Source of the DNA: JAJDNS01 sp963578825
GTDB taxonomy: Bacteria > Acidobacteriota > Vicinamibacteria > Fen-336
Direction: 5' to 3'
Assembly (NCBI GenBank): GCA_963578825.1
Contig: CAUZDW010000018.1
Location: 1 to 64,000 of the forward strand
DNA: 64,000 bases
In this document: positions 46,001 to 55,448 of the stretch, piece by piece
Layout of the letters: each line of letters begins with the position of its first letter
Position numbering within the stretch: position 1 is the stretch's first letter
The notes under the pieces: generated by a model
Seen by the model: the letters and a program-made list of their open reading frames with translations, nothing else
Told to the model about the DNA's origin: nothing
Database searches by the model: none
Made by a program: the position numbers and the translations under genes

Positions 46001-47239
46001 GTGCCCGAAATCCAGCCCTTTCCCGGCATCCGCTACGGCGTTGATGCCGAAGACCTGGCCCGCGTGGTTGCTCCGCCGTACGACGTGATCTCGCCGGCAC
46101 GGCGTGACGAGCTCTACGCCCGCGACGCCCACAACATCATCCGCGTGGTTCTCAATCGCACGTCGGGCGAGGCCGGCTACGCCGAGGCCGGAGACACCTT
46201 GAGGAGCTGGATTGCCGACGGCGTGCTCCGCCCGGAGGAGGTCCCGTCGCTCTACGTACTCGAGCAGAGCTTTGCCGTGGGCACCGCGACGCATCGGCGC
46301 CTTGGCCTGCTCGCGCGCTTCAGGGCCGAAGACCCCGACCGCGGCATCATCCTGCCCCACGAGAAGACGCGGTCGGCGCCGAAGGAGGATCGCTGGCGCC
46401 TGCTCCAGACGACCCGAGCCAACTTCAGCCCGATCCTGCTCATGTTTCCCGACCCGGAGAACCGGTTCTCCGCTCTCGTGTCGGAGACGATGAAGACGCC
46501 GCCCCTGGCTCACTTCGACGACGACGAAGGAGTGGGGCACAGGCTCTGGCGGATCGACGACGGAGAGTTGATCGGAGAATGGCAGAGTCTGCTCGGGGGC
46601 TCGAAGGCCTACATAGCCGATGGACACCATCGCCACGCCACGGCGCTCCGCTGGCGGGACGAGACGGGACCCGAGGGTGCCTGGACGCTCGGCTATCTCA
46701 CACCCATGGAGGCGCCCGGTCTTCTCGTCCTGCCGTACCACCGGGTCCTGTTCGAGGGACCGTCACTCGACGAGGCATCGAACCGCCTCACCGGGCATTT
46801 TTTGCTGAAGCGCGTCGCCGACGTGCGGGCGGGGGCGGCCGCGGTCTCCGCGTCGAAGGCGCGCTGGGCTTTCGCGCTGGCCGAGCAGGGAAAAGGCGCC
46901 CTCGTCGCCGAGGCGAAGCCGGAGGCCGATTCGCTCCTGTCCGCCGAATCGCCGGCCTGTCTGCGCGCGCTCGACGCCTACATGGTCCACAACGGTGTCC
47001 TCGGCCCCCTGCTCGATGTCTCCGATGACGCCGTCGGCTACGTCCACTCGCTAGCCGAGGCCGAGGAGGCCCTGGCCAGCGGCGCCTGCCGCCTGGTGCT
47101 CCTCCTGCGGGGCACCCCGGTGCGGCAGATCGTCGACGTCTCGGACGCGGGCGAGTCGATGCCGGCCAAGAGCACCTTCTTCCACCCCAAGCTGCCCTCC
47201 GGGCTCGTCATCCATCCGCTGATCGAGGGTGGGGGATGA
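46001..47239 (+). CDS. DUF1015 family protein
   Basis: 412 residues from GTG 46001; GGGAGG is 10 nt upstream. DUF1015 hallmarks: EIQPFPGIRYG at the start, VVAPPYDVISPARRDELYARDAHNIIRV near 23, ILPHEKTRSAPKEDRWRLL near 120, YIADGHHRHATALRWR near 203, and DVSDAGESMPAKSTFFHPKLPSGLVIHPL at the end. The His-rich and Lys-rich motifs suggest phosphate or metal chemistry, and the family has been proposed to be a kinase or phosphatase-like enzyme, but none is proven here. The next gene starts within its stop (ATGA). The 98-bp region before it shows no feature. Confidence 0.9.
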   Translation: MPEIQPFPGIRYGVDAEDLARVVAPPYDVISPARRDELYARDAHNIIRVVLNRTSGEAGYAEAGDTLRSWIADGVLRPEEVPSLYVLEQSFAVGTATHRRLGLLARFRAEDPDRGIILPHEKTRSAPKEDRWRLLQTTRANFSPILLMFPDPENRFSALVSETMKTPPLAHFDDDEGVGHRLWRIDDGELIGEWQSLLGGSKAYIADGHHRHATALRWRDETGPEGAWTLGYLTPMEAPGLLVLPYHRVLFEGPSLDEASNRLTGHFLLKRVADVRAGAAAVSASKARWAFALAEQGKGALVAEAKPEADSLLSAESPACLRALDAYMVHNGVLGPLLDVSDDAVGYVHSLAEAEEALASGACRLVLLLRGTPVRQIVDVSDAGESMPAKSTFFHPKLPSGLVIHPLIEGGG

Positions 47240-48252
47240 CCCTTCCGGCGCCGGCCTTCTTCGACTCGGCCTCGGCGTCCAGGGTTTTCCGTGTCGCGTA
47301 CGACGAGCACGCGAGAGAGGCGAAGGCTTGGGCTGCCGAGCACGGCGTCTCCCCGGCGGCGTCGGACCGCTCGCGCACCGCACTCCTGCTCGTGGACGTT
47401 CAGAACACCTTCTGCGTGCCGGGATACGAGCTGTTCGTGGGGGGGCGCTCGGGTCGTGGGGCGGTCGAGGACTCGTCCCGGGTCGCGTCCTTTCTCTACG
47501 GCCACCTGGCGCAGATCACCCAGGTGGTGGTCACCCTGGACACCCACACCGCGGTGCAGATCTTCCACCCGGTGTTCTGGGTGGACGAGGCCGGCGAGCA
47601 TCCCTCGCCCCACACCGTGCTGTCCCTCGAGGACATCGAGGCGGGGCGCTGGCGGGTGAACCCGCACGTTGCCGCAGCGGTCGCGCCCCGTCCCGGGTTC
47701 GACGTCGAGGCCTGGGCCCGACACTACGTGGGGCGGCTCCACCAGGGGGGCAAGTACCCCCTTGTCGTGTGGCCCTACCACGCGATGGTCGGCGGCACCG
47801 GCCATGCCCTCGTCTCGATCGTCGAGGAGGCGGTCTTCTTTCACTCGATCGCCCGGCAGTCGGCGACCCGGGTGGAGGTGAAGGGCCGCAATCCCCTCAC
47901 CGAGCACTACTCGGTCCTTCACCCCGAGGTCATCGAGGACGCCGCCGGTGAGCGGATCGGAACGATCAACATCGCCCTCATCGACCACCTGCTATCGTTC
48001 GACGCGGTGATCGTCGCGGGACAGGCGAAGAGCCACTGCGTGGCCTGGACGGTGGAGGACCTGCTCGAGGAGATCCGGACGCGGGATCCAGCGCTGGCCC
48101 GCCGCATCTTCCTGCTCGACGACTGCTCCTCGGCCGTCGTCGTCCCGGGCGTGGCGGACTTCACCGACCCGGCGGAAGAGGCGTATCGTCGCTTCGCCGC
48201 CGCAGGGATGCACAGGGTCGTCTCCACCACGCCGATGGAAGACTGGGACTGA
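47236..48252 (+). CDS. isochorismatase/nicotinamidase-family cysteine hydrolase
   Basis: 338 residues from ATG 47236, overlapping DUF1015 by 4 bp. The domain begins ALLLVDVQNTFCVPG near 50 with the catalytic Asp; VVTLDTHTAVQIFHPVFW near 97 binds metal or substrate; and VIVAGQAKSHCVAWTVEDLL near 257 holds the nucleophilic Cys. The catalytic Lys should be in the LHQGGKYPLVVWPYHAM region. It is long for the family, with a 45-residue N-terminal extension (AEHGVSPAASDRS) and an insertion near 125-150. It hydrolyses an amide or ester; nicotinamidase is one option. Coupled to DUF1015, so possibly involved in the same nucleotide or cofactor chemistry. Confidence 0.85.
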   Translation: MTLPAPAFFDSASASRVFRVAYDEHAREAKAWAAEHGVSPAASDRSRTALLLVDVQNTFCVPGYELFVGGRSGRGAVEDSSRVASFLYGHLAQITQVVVTLDTHTAVQIFHPVFWVDEAGEHPSPHTVLSLEDIEAGRWRVNPHVAAAVAPRPGFDVEAWARHYVGRLHQGGKYPLVVWPYHAMVGGTGHALVSIVEEAVFFHSIARQSATRVEVKGRNPLTEHYSVLHPEVIEDAAGERIGTINIALIDHLLSFDAVIVAGQAKSHCVAWTVEDLLEEIRTRDPALARRIFLLDDCSSAVVVPGVADFTDPAEEAYRRFAAAGMHRVVSTTPMEDWD

Positions 48253-48257
48253 GACCG

Positions 48258-49019
48258 TCAGTCCTCCAGCAACCCGTCGGCGAGGGCTTGAAGCAGCACG
48301 CCCGGGCGGTTCGTGCCGACGGCGTAGAGCCCGAACCTCGCGAGCCGCTCGAGCTCGGCCGGGTCGTCGACGACCCAGGTCGCCAGCTTGAGGCCGGCCC
48401 CGTGAACGAGGGTGGCGAGCTCCTCGTTGATGCGGCTCTTGTGGGGCATCACGACACCGCATCCGGCGTCCCGGGCGTCGGGGACCATCTCCTCGAGGGG
48501 CGTGCGGCCGAACACGTGTCCCCTCAGGATCTCGGGGGCGAGGGTCTCACAGCGGACGAGCGCGCGGTGGTCGAACGAGATGACCGCCACCTGATCGGCC
48601 AGCCCCTGATGTCGGATCGCCGCGACCACATGTGCCTCGACGCCTCCTTCCGCGTCGTTCGAGACCGACTCCTCCTTGATCTCGATCATGACCCTGGCTC
48701 GCCCGTGGAGGAGGGCCAGCGCCTCGGCCAGGGTGGGGACACGCTCGCCGGCCCACTCGTCGCCGAACCGCTCGGAATAGCCTGCCGACAGCCCGCGCAC
48801 ATCCGACAGCTTCATCTGCCGCACGTTGCCCTTGCCGTTCGTGGTCCGGCCCACCTCGGGGTCGTGCAGGACCACCACGTGGCCGTCGGCGGTGAGCTGC
48901 ACGTCGAACTCCACGAGCGACGCTCCGAGCTCGACGGCGCTCGCGAAGGACGCCAGGGTGTTCTCGGGCCGGTGGGCGGAGTCACCCCGGTGGGCGATCA
49001 CCAGCGGCGCTTGGCTCAC
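48258..49019 (-). CDS. glycerophosphodiester phosphodiesterase
   Basis: 253 residues from GTG 49019, overlapping the HD-GYP gene stop. The GDPD TIM-barrel is typical: LVIAHRGDSAHRPENTLASF near 6 (catalytic HR and metal Glu), LVEFDVQLTADGHVVVLHD near 35-53 (second His), and VMIEIKEES near 109. It cleaves glycerophosphodiesters to glycerol 3-phosphate and an alcohol. There is no signal peptide, so it acts in the cytoplasm. It is convergent with the isochorismatase gene and coupled to the HD-GYP gene upstream. Confidence 0.93.
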   Translation of the reverse strand: MSQAPLVIAHRGDSAHRPENTLASFASAVELGASLVEFDVQLTADGHVVVLHDPEVGRTTNGKGNVRQMKLSDVRGLSAGYSERFGDEWAGERVPTLAEALALLHGRARVMIEIKEESVSNDAEGGVEAHVVAAIRHQGLADQVAVISFDHRALVRCETLAPEILRGHVFGRTPLEEMVPDARDAGCGVVMPHKSRINEELATLVHGAGLKLATWVVDDPAELERLARFGLYAVGTNRPGVLLQALADGLLED

Positions 49020-51064
49020 GGCCGCGCTTTCCCTCGCTTCGTGGAGTCCCCGAGCTCGTCGAGATATCGGGAGCTGTCCCAGAGACGCGACTCGACGAAG
49101 ACCGACACCAGGTCACCGTCGAGCTTGCCCCGCTTCACCTCGTCGTTCAGGATGTCCAGGGCCTTTTCCGGCGTGACCGCCCGCTTGTAGGGACGGTCCC
49201 AGGCCCGCAGTGCGTCGAAGATGTCGGAGACGGTCATCATCTTCGACTGCACCGGGATCTGGGCAGCGGTGAGCCCCTGCGGGTATCCGGTGCCGTCCAG
49301 CTTCTCGTGGTGGGCCCACGCGATCTCGGGGATCCGGCGCAGCTCGCCCGTCCAGGGGATCTTCCTCAGGAACTCGTAGGTGTGCTGGACGTGGCTGTTG
49401 ATCCCCCACTTGTCGTCCTCGCGCTCCTCCCTGGTGAGGCTGCCCTTGCGGATTAGGAGCGTCGTCCGCTCCCTCTCGCTGAGGAAGGAGCCCCTCGCCC
49501 ACTCGTCGAGAGGGAGGTCCTGCTCCAGTCCCCAGCTGTCGAAGCTTCGGACTTCCAGGGCCTGAAGGGCTTCGAACGTTGCCTCGATCGCTTCAGTACC
49601 CTTGTTCTCCTCGATCCTCGGCTCGTTGGCCAGGCGTACGAGGCCGAGGACGCGTTCGATCTCCCGGCACTCCTCCGCATACGAGGCGTCGAGGGCCGCG
49701 AGCTCCGCCGCGCTCAGCCGCTTCGAGTCGATACCCTGGAGCTTGCGGCGCAGGTGCTCCACCTCGAGCATCCTGGCGCGATACGCCAGACGCAGCTCGA
49801 TCGACTTGAGCTCGCTGGCGAGGAGCTTATTCTCCTTCTTGAGGACTTTCTCGGGCACCGAGACCTTGCCGAAATCGTGGAGCTTGCTGGCGTAGCGGAT
49901 CTCTTCCAGCTGTTCGCGGGTGAAGCTGAGGTCGCCCAGGGTGCCCGAAGACACCCTGTCCACGTATTTGGCGAGGTCGACGGTGAGGATGGCGACGCGC
50001 TCGGAGTGACCCGAGGTCGCAGGGTCGCGCTTTTCGATCGCGGTGACCGCGGCCGTCACGAAGTTCTCGAACAGCTCGCGGATGTTTTTCAGCAGCGCCG
50101 CGTTCCGGAACGCGACCGCCGCCTGGCTGGCGAGGGAGTCCACGAGCTGCTGGTCGACCGAGATGAAGGGGATGACTTCTTCCTCCACGATCGAGACCGG
50201 CCGGAGGACGGTGTCACGCCTGCGCTTCTTGTTGATGAGCTGGACGACCCCGATGACCTCGTCCTTGTGGTCGCGCATCGGGACCGTGAGCATCGACTTC
50301 GTCCTGTACCCAGATTTCTCGTCCCAGGTGCGGCTGAACTGGTACGGCGAGTCCGGGGGCAACTGGTACGCGTCGGCAACGTTCTCGAGTTTGCCGGTGA
50401 TCGCAGCGTAGCCGGCCATGGTCCGCTCGTCGAGGGGGAGCGTGGACTCCTTGAAGGGGACGTCGACGGTGTCGTTCTGGGCCAGCTTGAATCGCAGCTG
50501 GGCCGGACGGGTCGGGCCGTTGTCGTCGTCCCGCTCCACGAGATAGAGGCTGCCCGCGTCCGCCCAGGTGAGCTCGCGGCTCTTTTTGAGAATGAGCTCG
50601 AGGAGCTGGTCGATGTCGCGCTGGGTGGAGAGGGCGATGCCAATCTCGTTGAGCTTGGAGAGCTCATTGCTCCTCCGATAGAGGGCTCCCTCGAGCTGGC
50701 GGATCGTCTTGGCGAGGTTGATCTTCTCGCCCGCCTGCCTGAGTTTCCGCTCGAGACGAATCGCCGTCACCGGGCGGGAAAGCACGTCGTCCAGGCACTT
50801 GAAGCGTTCGAGAACCGCGTCACCCTCCTCCGGGTCGGTCACTGCCACCAGGACAGTCTGCGAGCGTCCGTGCTCTTCTTGCCAGGCCTCGACCTTCTCT
50901 TGCTCAGCGGCCAGGCGCTCGGGGTCGACAAGCACGAGAGCAGCCGTCTTGCCGTCGAGCTCGGCGAGAAGGGAGTCCAGCGTTTGGACCTCTCCCGACG
51001 GACGGACGGGATGCGCTCCGGCCAGCATCTCGCTGGCCTTTCCCCAGATCAGTAGGTGTGCCAT
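49016..51064 (-). CDS. GAF and HD-GYP domain protein with a ~130-residue insertion
   Basis: 682 residues from ATG 51064. Residues 1-105 form a receiver-like but degenerate domain without the phosphoacceptor pattern; 110-145 is coiled coil; 140-325 is a GAF domain (IGIALSTQRDIDQLLELIL, then VVQLINKKRRRDT). The HD-GYP domain begins near 340 (AIEKRDPATSGHSERVAILT), with HD at 396-397 (YASKLHDFGKVSVPEKVL) and HHEKLDGTGYPQGL at 585-598. The HD and the next His (SHVQHTYEFL) are 161 residues apart instead of about 30; residues 410-545 are a helical, charged insertion. HD-GYP enzymes hydrolyse cyclic-di-GMP. Both catalytic halves are intact, so activity is likely, with the insertion as a possible control element. 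Confidence 0.88.
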   Translation of the reverse strand: MAHLLIWGKASEMLAGAHPVRPSGEVQTLDSLLAELDGKTAALVLVDPERLAAEQEKVEAWQEEHGRSQTVLVAVTDPEEGDAVLERFKCLDDVLSRPVTAIRLERKLRQAGEKINLAKTIRQLEGALYRRSNELSKLNEIGIALSTQRDIDQLLELILKKSRELTWADAGSLYLVERDDDNGPTRPAQLRFKLAQNDTVDVPFKESTLPLDERTMAGYAAITGKLENVADAYQLPPDSPYQFSRTWDEKSGYRTKSMLTVPMRDHKDEVIGVVQLINKKRRRDTVLRPVSIVEEEVIPFISVDQQLVDSLASQAAVAFRNAALLKNIRELFENFVTAAVTAIEKRDPATSGHSERVAILTVDLAKYVDRVSSGTLGDLSFTREQLEEIRYASKLHDFGKVSVPEKVLKKENKLLASELKSIELRLAYRARMLEVEHLRRKLQGIDSKRLSAAELAALDASYAEECREIERVLGLVRLANEPRIEENKGTEAIEATFEALQALEVRSFDSWGLEQDLPLDEWARGSFLSERERTTLLIRKGSLTREEREDDKWGINSHVQHTYEFLRKIPWTGELRRIPEIAWAHHEKLDGTGYPQGLTAAQIPVQSKMMTVSDIFDALRAWDRPYKRAVTPEKALDILNDEVKRGKLDGDLVSVFVESRLWDSSRYLDELGDSTKRGKARP

Positions 51065-51124
51065 TGGTGTTTCCGACGATGACGTTGCCGGGAAGCGTAG
51101 CACAGCGACATCCGAGGGACGGCT

Positions 51125-51778
51125 TCATTGTGTGGCGAGGGAGACGAGTTCCTCCGGGTCATCGATGAGGCGATCGGGTCCCTCCTGGCGGACGCCTTCG
51201 GGGTCGAGGCCCCACGTCACCCCGGCCACGCGCACGCCGGCTGCCCGGGCCGTCTTCACGTCCACCGGAGAGTCGCCAATCATCCAGGTGTTGCCCGGGT
51301 CCGATCCCAGCTCGGCCACCAGGGCCAGGAGACCCACCGGGTCGGGCTTGCGGGCGGGAGCGTCGTCAGGCCCCCAGACCCGGGAGAAGCGGGAACCGAC
51401 ACCCAGGTCGTCGAGGATGGTGCGGCTGAAGCCCCCGGGCTTGTTGGTGAGGACGGCCAGCACCAGATCGTCGTCGAGGGAGTCCAGCGCCTTCCGGATC
51501 CCGGGATAGAGCTCGGTGGTCTCCAGCAGGCACGCGGCGTAGCACTCGAGGAAGACAGGCAGCACCTCGTCGACCGCTCGATCGACACGCGCGTGTCGGA
51601 TGCTCCTCTCGATCAGAACCCGCGCCCCGTCCCCCACGAAGCCGCGCACGGTCTCGTGGGGGATCGGTGGGCTCTGCGGGGCGACGCGCTGGAGCGCGGC
51701 GTTGGTCGCGGTGGCCAGGTCCCTCGACGAGTCCACGAGTGTCCCGTCGAGGTCGAAGACGAGAAGTCGAGCGCTCAC
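51125..51778 (-). CDS. HAD-family phosphatase, phosphoglycolate phosphatase type
   Basis: 217 residues from GTG 51778. HAD motif I is LLVFDLDGTLVDSS at the N-terminus, motif II LTNKPGG near 105, motif III Lys in ARKPDPVGLLAL near 145, and motif IV MIGDSPVDVKTARAAG near 166. Cap type C1 fits Gph/pyrophosphatase PpaX relatives. It dephosphorylates 2-phosphoglycolate or a related small phosphate. The GTG follows the sulfatase-fold gene's stop by one base, so the two genes are one unit. Confidence 0.88.
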   Translation of the reverse strand: MSARLLVFDLDGTLVDSSRDLATATNAALQRVAPQSPPIPHETVRGFVGDGARVLIERSIRHARVDRAVDEVLPVFLECYAACLLETTELYPGIRKALDSLDDDLVLAVLTNKPGGFSRTILDDLGVGSRFSRVWGPDDAPARKPDPVGLLALVAELGSDPGNTWMIGDSPVDVKTARAAGVRVAGVTWGLDPEGVRQEGPDRLIDDPEELVSLATQ

Positions 51779-51779
51779 T

Positions 51780-53975
51780 CTACTCGGGCCCCAGATAACC
51801 GAGGGCTCGGAGACGCTCGCGGGCTTCGTCGTCGAGCTCCAGGAGAGACTGTCCCGCGGGCAGTACCAGCCAGATCCGTATGCCCTGCCGGGTGGCGTCG
51901 GGGGGGGCGAAAAGCTCGATGGCCGCCTCCCGCTCGGCCTCCCACTCCGCATCCGGCAACCGGAACGGGAGCTCCGGCGGCTGCCAGCCGGTCGCGCCCA
52001 CCGCCACCCTGGAGGCCGGGATCCGCCGTCCGTCCCGTGTCCCCGACAAGGTGACGGGAGCGCCCCGCGGCCGGACGGTGAAGCTCACCTGGCGTGGGGC
52101 CTCTAGGCCGGGGCGTGCCTCGATCTCCAGCCATCGACCGTTCCCCCCGGCTCTCCAGCGCTCGTCGGCGTCGAAGCCTTCGGCCTGGACGTCCTCGATC
52201 CAGCCTCGGGCGTCGAGCCGAAGCGCCCACGGCCCGTGGCCGGAGATGTCGATCACATAGCGGAAGGGGTTGGAGGACATGGCCTCCTCGCCTCGGGCCC
52301 TGAGATGGCGCACTCGCTCGGGGTGCTCGGCAATGACGGTCTCCTGCTCGTTGGGGTCGTTGACCAGGTCGAAGTACAGCTCGTCGTCGTCCGGGCTGAA
52401 GCGCCGAATGTACTTGTCGGCGCCCCCGCGGACCCCGTAGGCGACGAAGCCACGATGGCTGATCTCCGAGAGCACGCTCCGGTCCGGGGCCCCCGTCTCC
52501 ATCGCCTTTGTGAGGGGAAGGCCCGCCAGCCCGGTCGGCACGGGAATCTCCATGGCCTCGAGGACGGTCGGCACGATGTCCACCCCCTCAACCTGCGTGC
52601 TCACGCGAGCACCGGCGTGACGATTGCCAGGGAACTTGACGACCAGGGGAACACTGATGAGCTCGTCGAAGACGCTGCGACCGTGCAGCCATCGCCCGTG
52701 GTCGAGGAACTCCTCTCCGTGGTCGGCGATGAAGAGGACGAGAGCGTCGTCGTACACGCCCGCGGCCTTCAGTGCCGCTACGAACCGACCGAACTCCTGA
52801 TCACCGTAGGCGATCTCGCCATCGTATTGCGCAATCATCCGATCGCGATCGAGGGGCTCGAGAAAGTCGGTGCGCGGATCCCGGGCCGGATGTCCTTCGG
52901 CCGGGTGGGGCTCGAACATCCTGTCGAAGGGCGGGGGAGGGCTGTAGGGAACGTGCGGATCCATCGTGTGGACGTAGAGAAACGTCGGGAGTCCCTGGCG
53001 GGACTCTATGAAGGAGAGAGCCGCGTCGACGACCACGTCCGCATCCACGAGCTTGCTGCGGCGGTCGTCCTCGCCGTGGAGACCGGCGAAGTAGTCGAAG
53101 CCGCGGTCGAACGTCGATTCGGCGCCGTAGATCACCGAGTTGGCGATCGCCGCCCCGGTGGCCCAGCCTCGTTCGTCGAGGCGCTGGGCCAGCGTGACGT
53201 TGGAGGGATCCAGGGCATCGCGCAGCTGAACGGCCCGGTGCTGACCCGGCAGGAGCGAGGTGAGAATGGAGGCGACCGACGGCTTCGTCCAGGAGGAGTG
53301 GACGATCGCCGTCTCGAAGACCACGGCGTCCCGGGCGAAGGCGTCCAGCTCCGGCGTCGTGGATCGCTCGTAGCCGTAGACTCCGGTGTGGTCGGCTCTC
53401 AGGGTGTCGACCAGATAGAGGATGGCGAGGGGCGCCCCGGTGCTCCGGACCGTCACGGCCGGAGCGCCCCACCAGGCCGCCTCCGGCTCGCCGCTCTCCT
53501 CGTATCCCCGGGTCTCGAAGACGAGCTCGATCTCGGAGCCCGAGTAGTCGTCCAGGTCCAGCTCGACCGGCACCCAGGGGCGGTCCCCGGGGCGGGAGAT
53601 CGGGTCCAGCAGCCGCGTCCAGACCACTTCCTCGCGTCCGGCGCGGCGCACCTTGACCAGGAACTCGACGGCGGGCTGGTCCTGGAAGCGGGGATCGATG
53701 GCACACGCGAAGGCGAGTCGGGCGCAGCGCGGCACCTCGAGGCGGAAGACGAGGCGACCGGGGGGGCCGGCCGGGAAGCCCCGGTAGAGGACGTCGCCCA
53801 CCCGGAGGCCGCGGCCGACGGCGTCCAGAACTTCGTCGCGCTCCAGCCCGGCGGCGCTTGCCTCGACGAGCCGATCCCCGGCCTCGAGTAGGTCGGTGGG
53901 GTCGGGGGCATGTTCGCAGGAGGCGAGGGCCAGCGCGACGCCGAGGGCGGCGAAGGAGTGGAGCGTTCGTGTCAT
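51780..53975 (-). CDS. sulfatase-fold lipoprotein with Thr nucleophile position
   Basis: 731 residues from ATG 53975; lipobox VALALASC with Cys 20. Residues 60-175 are a beta-rich N-terminal domain. The alkaline-phosphatase-superfamily core starts ILYLVDTLRADHTGVYGY near 184 (metal Asp 190). The position of the formylglycine motif reads SSWTKPSVAS, with Thr 230 where Cys or Ser stands in C/S-x-P-S-R and Val for Arg, so this is not a classical formylglycine sulfatase; Thr is the nucleophile in phosphoethanolamine and phosphoglycerol transferases. VLFIADHGEEFLDHG near 413 supplies Asp/His metal ligands. A beta-sandwich C-terminus follows. It is divergent from two GT39-like membrane proteins, suggesting envelope glycan or lipid modification. 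Confidence 0.82.
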   Translation of the reverse strand: MTRTLHSFAALGVALALASCEHAPDPTDLLEAGDRLVEASAAGLERDEVLDAVGRGLRVGDVLYRGFPAGPPGRLVFRLEVPRCARLAFACAIDPRFQDQPAVEFLVKVRRAGREEVVWTRLLDPISRPGDRPWVPVELDLDDYSGSEIELVFETRGYEESGEPEAAWWGAPAVTVRSTGAPLAILYLVDTLRADHTGVYGYERSTTPELDAFARDAVVFETAIVHSSWTKPSVASILTSLLPGQHRAVQLRDALDPSNVTLAQRLDERGWATGAAIANSVIYGAESTFDRGFDYFAGLHGEDDRRSKLVDADVVVDAALSFIESRQGLPTFLYVHTMDPHVPYSPPPPFDRMFEPHPAEGHPARDPRTDFLEPLDRDRMIAQYDGEIAYGDQEFGRFVAALKAAGVYDDALVLFIADHGEEFLDHGRWLHGRSVFDELISVPLVVKFPGNRHAGARVSTQVEGVDIVPTVLEAMEIPVPTGLAGLPLTKAMETGAPDRSVLSEISHRGFVAYGVRGGADKYIRRFSPDDDELYFDLVNDPNEQETVIAEHPERVRHLRARGEEAMSSNPFRYVIDISGHGPWALRLDARGWIEDVQAEGFDADERWRAGGNGRWLEIEARPGLEAPRQVSFTVRPRGAPVTLSGTRDGRRIPASRVAVGATGWQPPELPFRLPDAEWEAEREAAIELFAPPDATRQGIRIWLVLPAGQSLLELDDEARERLRALGYLGPE

Positions 53976-54062
53976 CGGGCCAACACGGGACCGTAGCACG
54001 GGCCAAAGGGCACGACCAAACCGCCTCGAGCTCAACCGACGGGCGCTCTCGGGAGGTGTGCT

Positions 54063-55448
54063 ATGGTCGCGGTCGTGTCCGGCTCCTTCCGCCGCGGCCT
54101 CGCCCTTCTGACCCTGGCCGGCCTGCTCGTCCGACTCCTCTTCATGATCCTCGAGCCCGCGACGTCGCCTGTCGCCGACGAGCGGATGTGGACGGCCTGG
54201 GGCACCGAGATCCTTCCCTCGGAAAACGTCGGCTTCTCGCCGCTGCGACTCCGTTTCATCTTCCACCCCCCGATGTATCCGTACTTCGTCGGGGTCCTCT
54301 TCACACTCTTCGGCACGCTCACTGCGGTGAAGGTCGCACAGTGTCTCATCGGGGCGCTGCTCGTGCCTGCCGTGGGCCGCATCGGCCAGAAGGCCTTTGG
54401 AGAGAGCGCGGGGCTCGTGGCTGCCGCCGTCACGGCGTTCTACCCGGAGCTCGTCTGGTTTGCCGCCCATTTCTGGGCGGAGACGATTTTCGCGACGCTC
54501 CTGTGGTGGGGCTTCGAGCGGCTGTTCGAGGCCGACGCCCGCGAGTCCCTCGGCGTCACCGCGGTGGCGGGCCTTCTCTTTGGCGTGGCGGTCCTGACCC
54601 GAGAGACCGTGCTGTACTTTCTCCCCCTTGCCGCGATCTGGCTCGCCTGGCGACGAGGCGGCGGGGGCCGGCGAGCGGCCGTCCTGGTCGTCACCGCCCT
54701 CGTCGTGATCCTGCCCTGGACGCTGCGCAACTGGATGGTATTCCAGACGTTCGTCCCCGTCTCGACCGCCGGGGCTATGAACCTGTGGCAGGGGAACACC
54801 CACCTGTCCCGGCAGGAGGTGTACGAGGAGTACTGGGCCGTGAGAGGGCGGGTGCAGAAGTACCAGCACACCCGGAAGAGGGCGGTCGAGGCCATCCTGG
54901 ACCGCCAGCCCCTCTGGCTCTTCGAGAAGGTCCGCGACGAGATGCCGCAGTACTGGGCCGCCCACGGGCAGCCCATCGTCCACCTGGAGCGCGGGGCGTA
55001 CGGAGACGTTTCGCGGGCCCGCGCCGTCACCGCCATCGTCGTGGTCCTGGCCCCCTATCTCGCCGTCCTCGGCCTCTTCGTGGTGGGCATCGCCGTGCTC
55101 CCCCCCCGGCGGCCGGTGGTGCTGCTCCTCGCTTTCCTTCTCTTCTACGTCCTGCTCCACGTGGCGGCTCATGGCTACCCGCGATACCGACTGCCGTCGC
55201 TGCCCGTTCTCTTCCTGGTGGCCGGGCAGGGCTTCGTGTTCCTGCGCACCGTTCCCCGACCGCGCCCCGGACCCCGGCGACTCTGGTCGGCGGCCGGCGT
55301 GGGCCTGGCGCTGGCGCTGTCGGTTGGCCCGAGCCTCCTCATCTGGGCGACGGAGCCGTGGCCGCCCGAGTGGGCGCGCCTGGGGAGGGAAGAGACGATT
55401 CCCGAGGCGCCTCCCTCGGACGCAGCCCAGGATCCGGAGCTTCGGTGA
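54063..55448 (+). CDS. GT39/ArnT-like polytopic glycosyltransferase
   Basis: 461 residues from ATG 54063; GGGAGGTG precedes it. It has about ten membrane helices. The first loop has ATSPVADERMWTAWG near 32 with an Asp-Glu pair, the catalytic position of GT39/GT-C enzymes, and LRFIFHPPMYPYFVGVLF follows. FYPELVWFAAHFWAETIFATLLWW and AVLTRETVLYFLP are typical of the PMT_2/ArnT family. The C-terminal loop HGYPRYRLPSLPVLFLVAGQG is characteristic. It transfers a sugar from a polyprenyl donor to a lipid or protein on the periplasmic side. It overlaps the next gene by 4 bp (GTGA). Confidence 0.8.
   Translation: MVAVVSGSFRRGLALLTLAGLLVRLLFMILEPATSPVADERMWTAWGTEILPSENVGFSPLRLRFIFHPPMYPYFVGVLFTLFGTLTAVKVAQCLIGALLVPAVGRIGQKAFGESAGLVAAAVTAFYPELVWFAAHFWAETIFATLLWWGFERLFEADARESLGVTAVAGLLFGVAVLTRETVLYFLPLAAIWLAWRRGGGGRRAAVLVVTALVVILPWTLRNWMVFQTFVPVSTAGAMNLWQGNTHLSRQEVYEEYWAVRGRVQKYQHTRKRAVEAILDRQPLWLFEKVRDEMPQYWAAHGQPIVHLERGAYGDVSRARAVTAIVVVLAPYLAVLGLFVVGIAVLPPRRPVVLLLAFLLFYVLLHVAAHGYPRYRLPSLPVLFLVAGQGFVFLRTVPRPRPGPRRLWSAAGVGLALALSVGPSLLIWATEPWPPEWARLGREETIPEAPPSDAAQDPELR

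Noticed and set aside
51780..55172. 1130-residue reading through the sulfatase-fold gene on the minus strand
   Set aside because: The first ~400 residues are antisense to the first GT39-like gene and of unnatural composition; the lipobox fixes the start at 53975.
53858..55444. Long extension of the second GT39-like frame
   Set aside because: Shadow of the first GT39-like gene; the GTGA overlap at 55445 is the coupled start.
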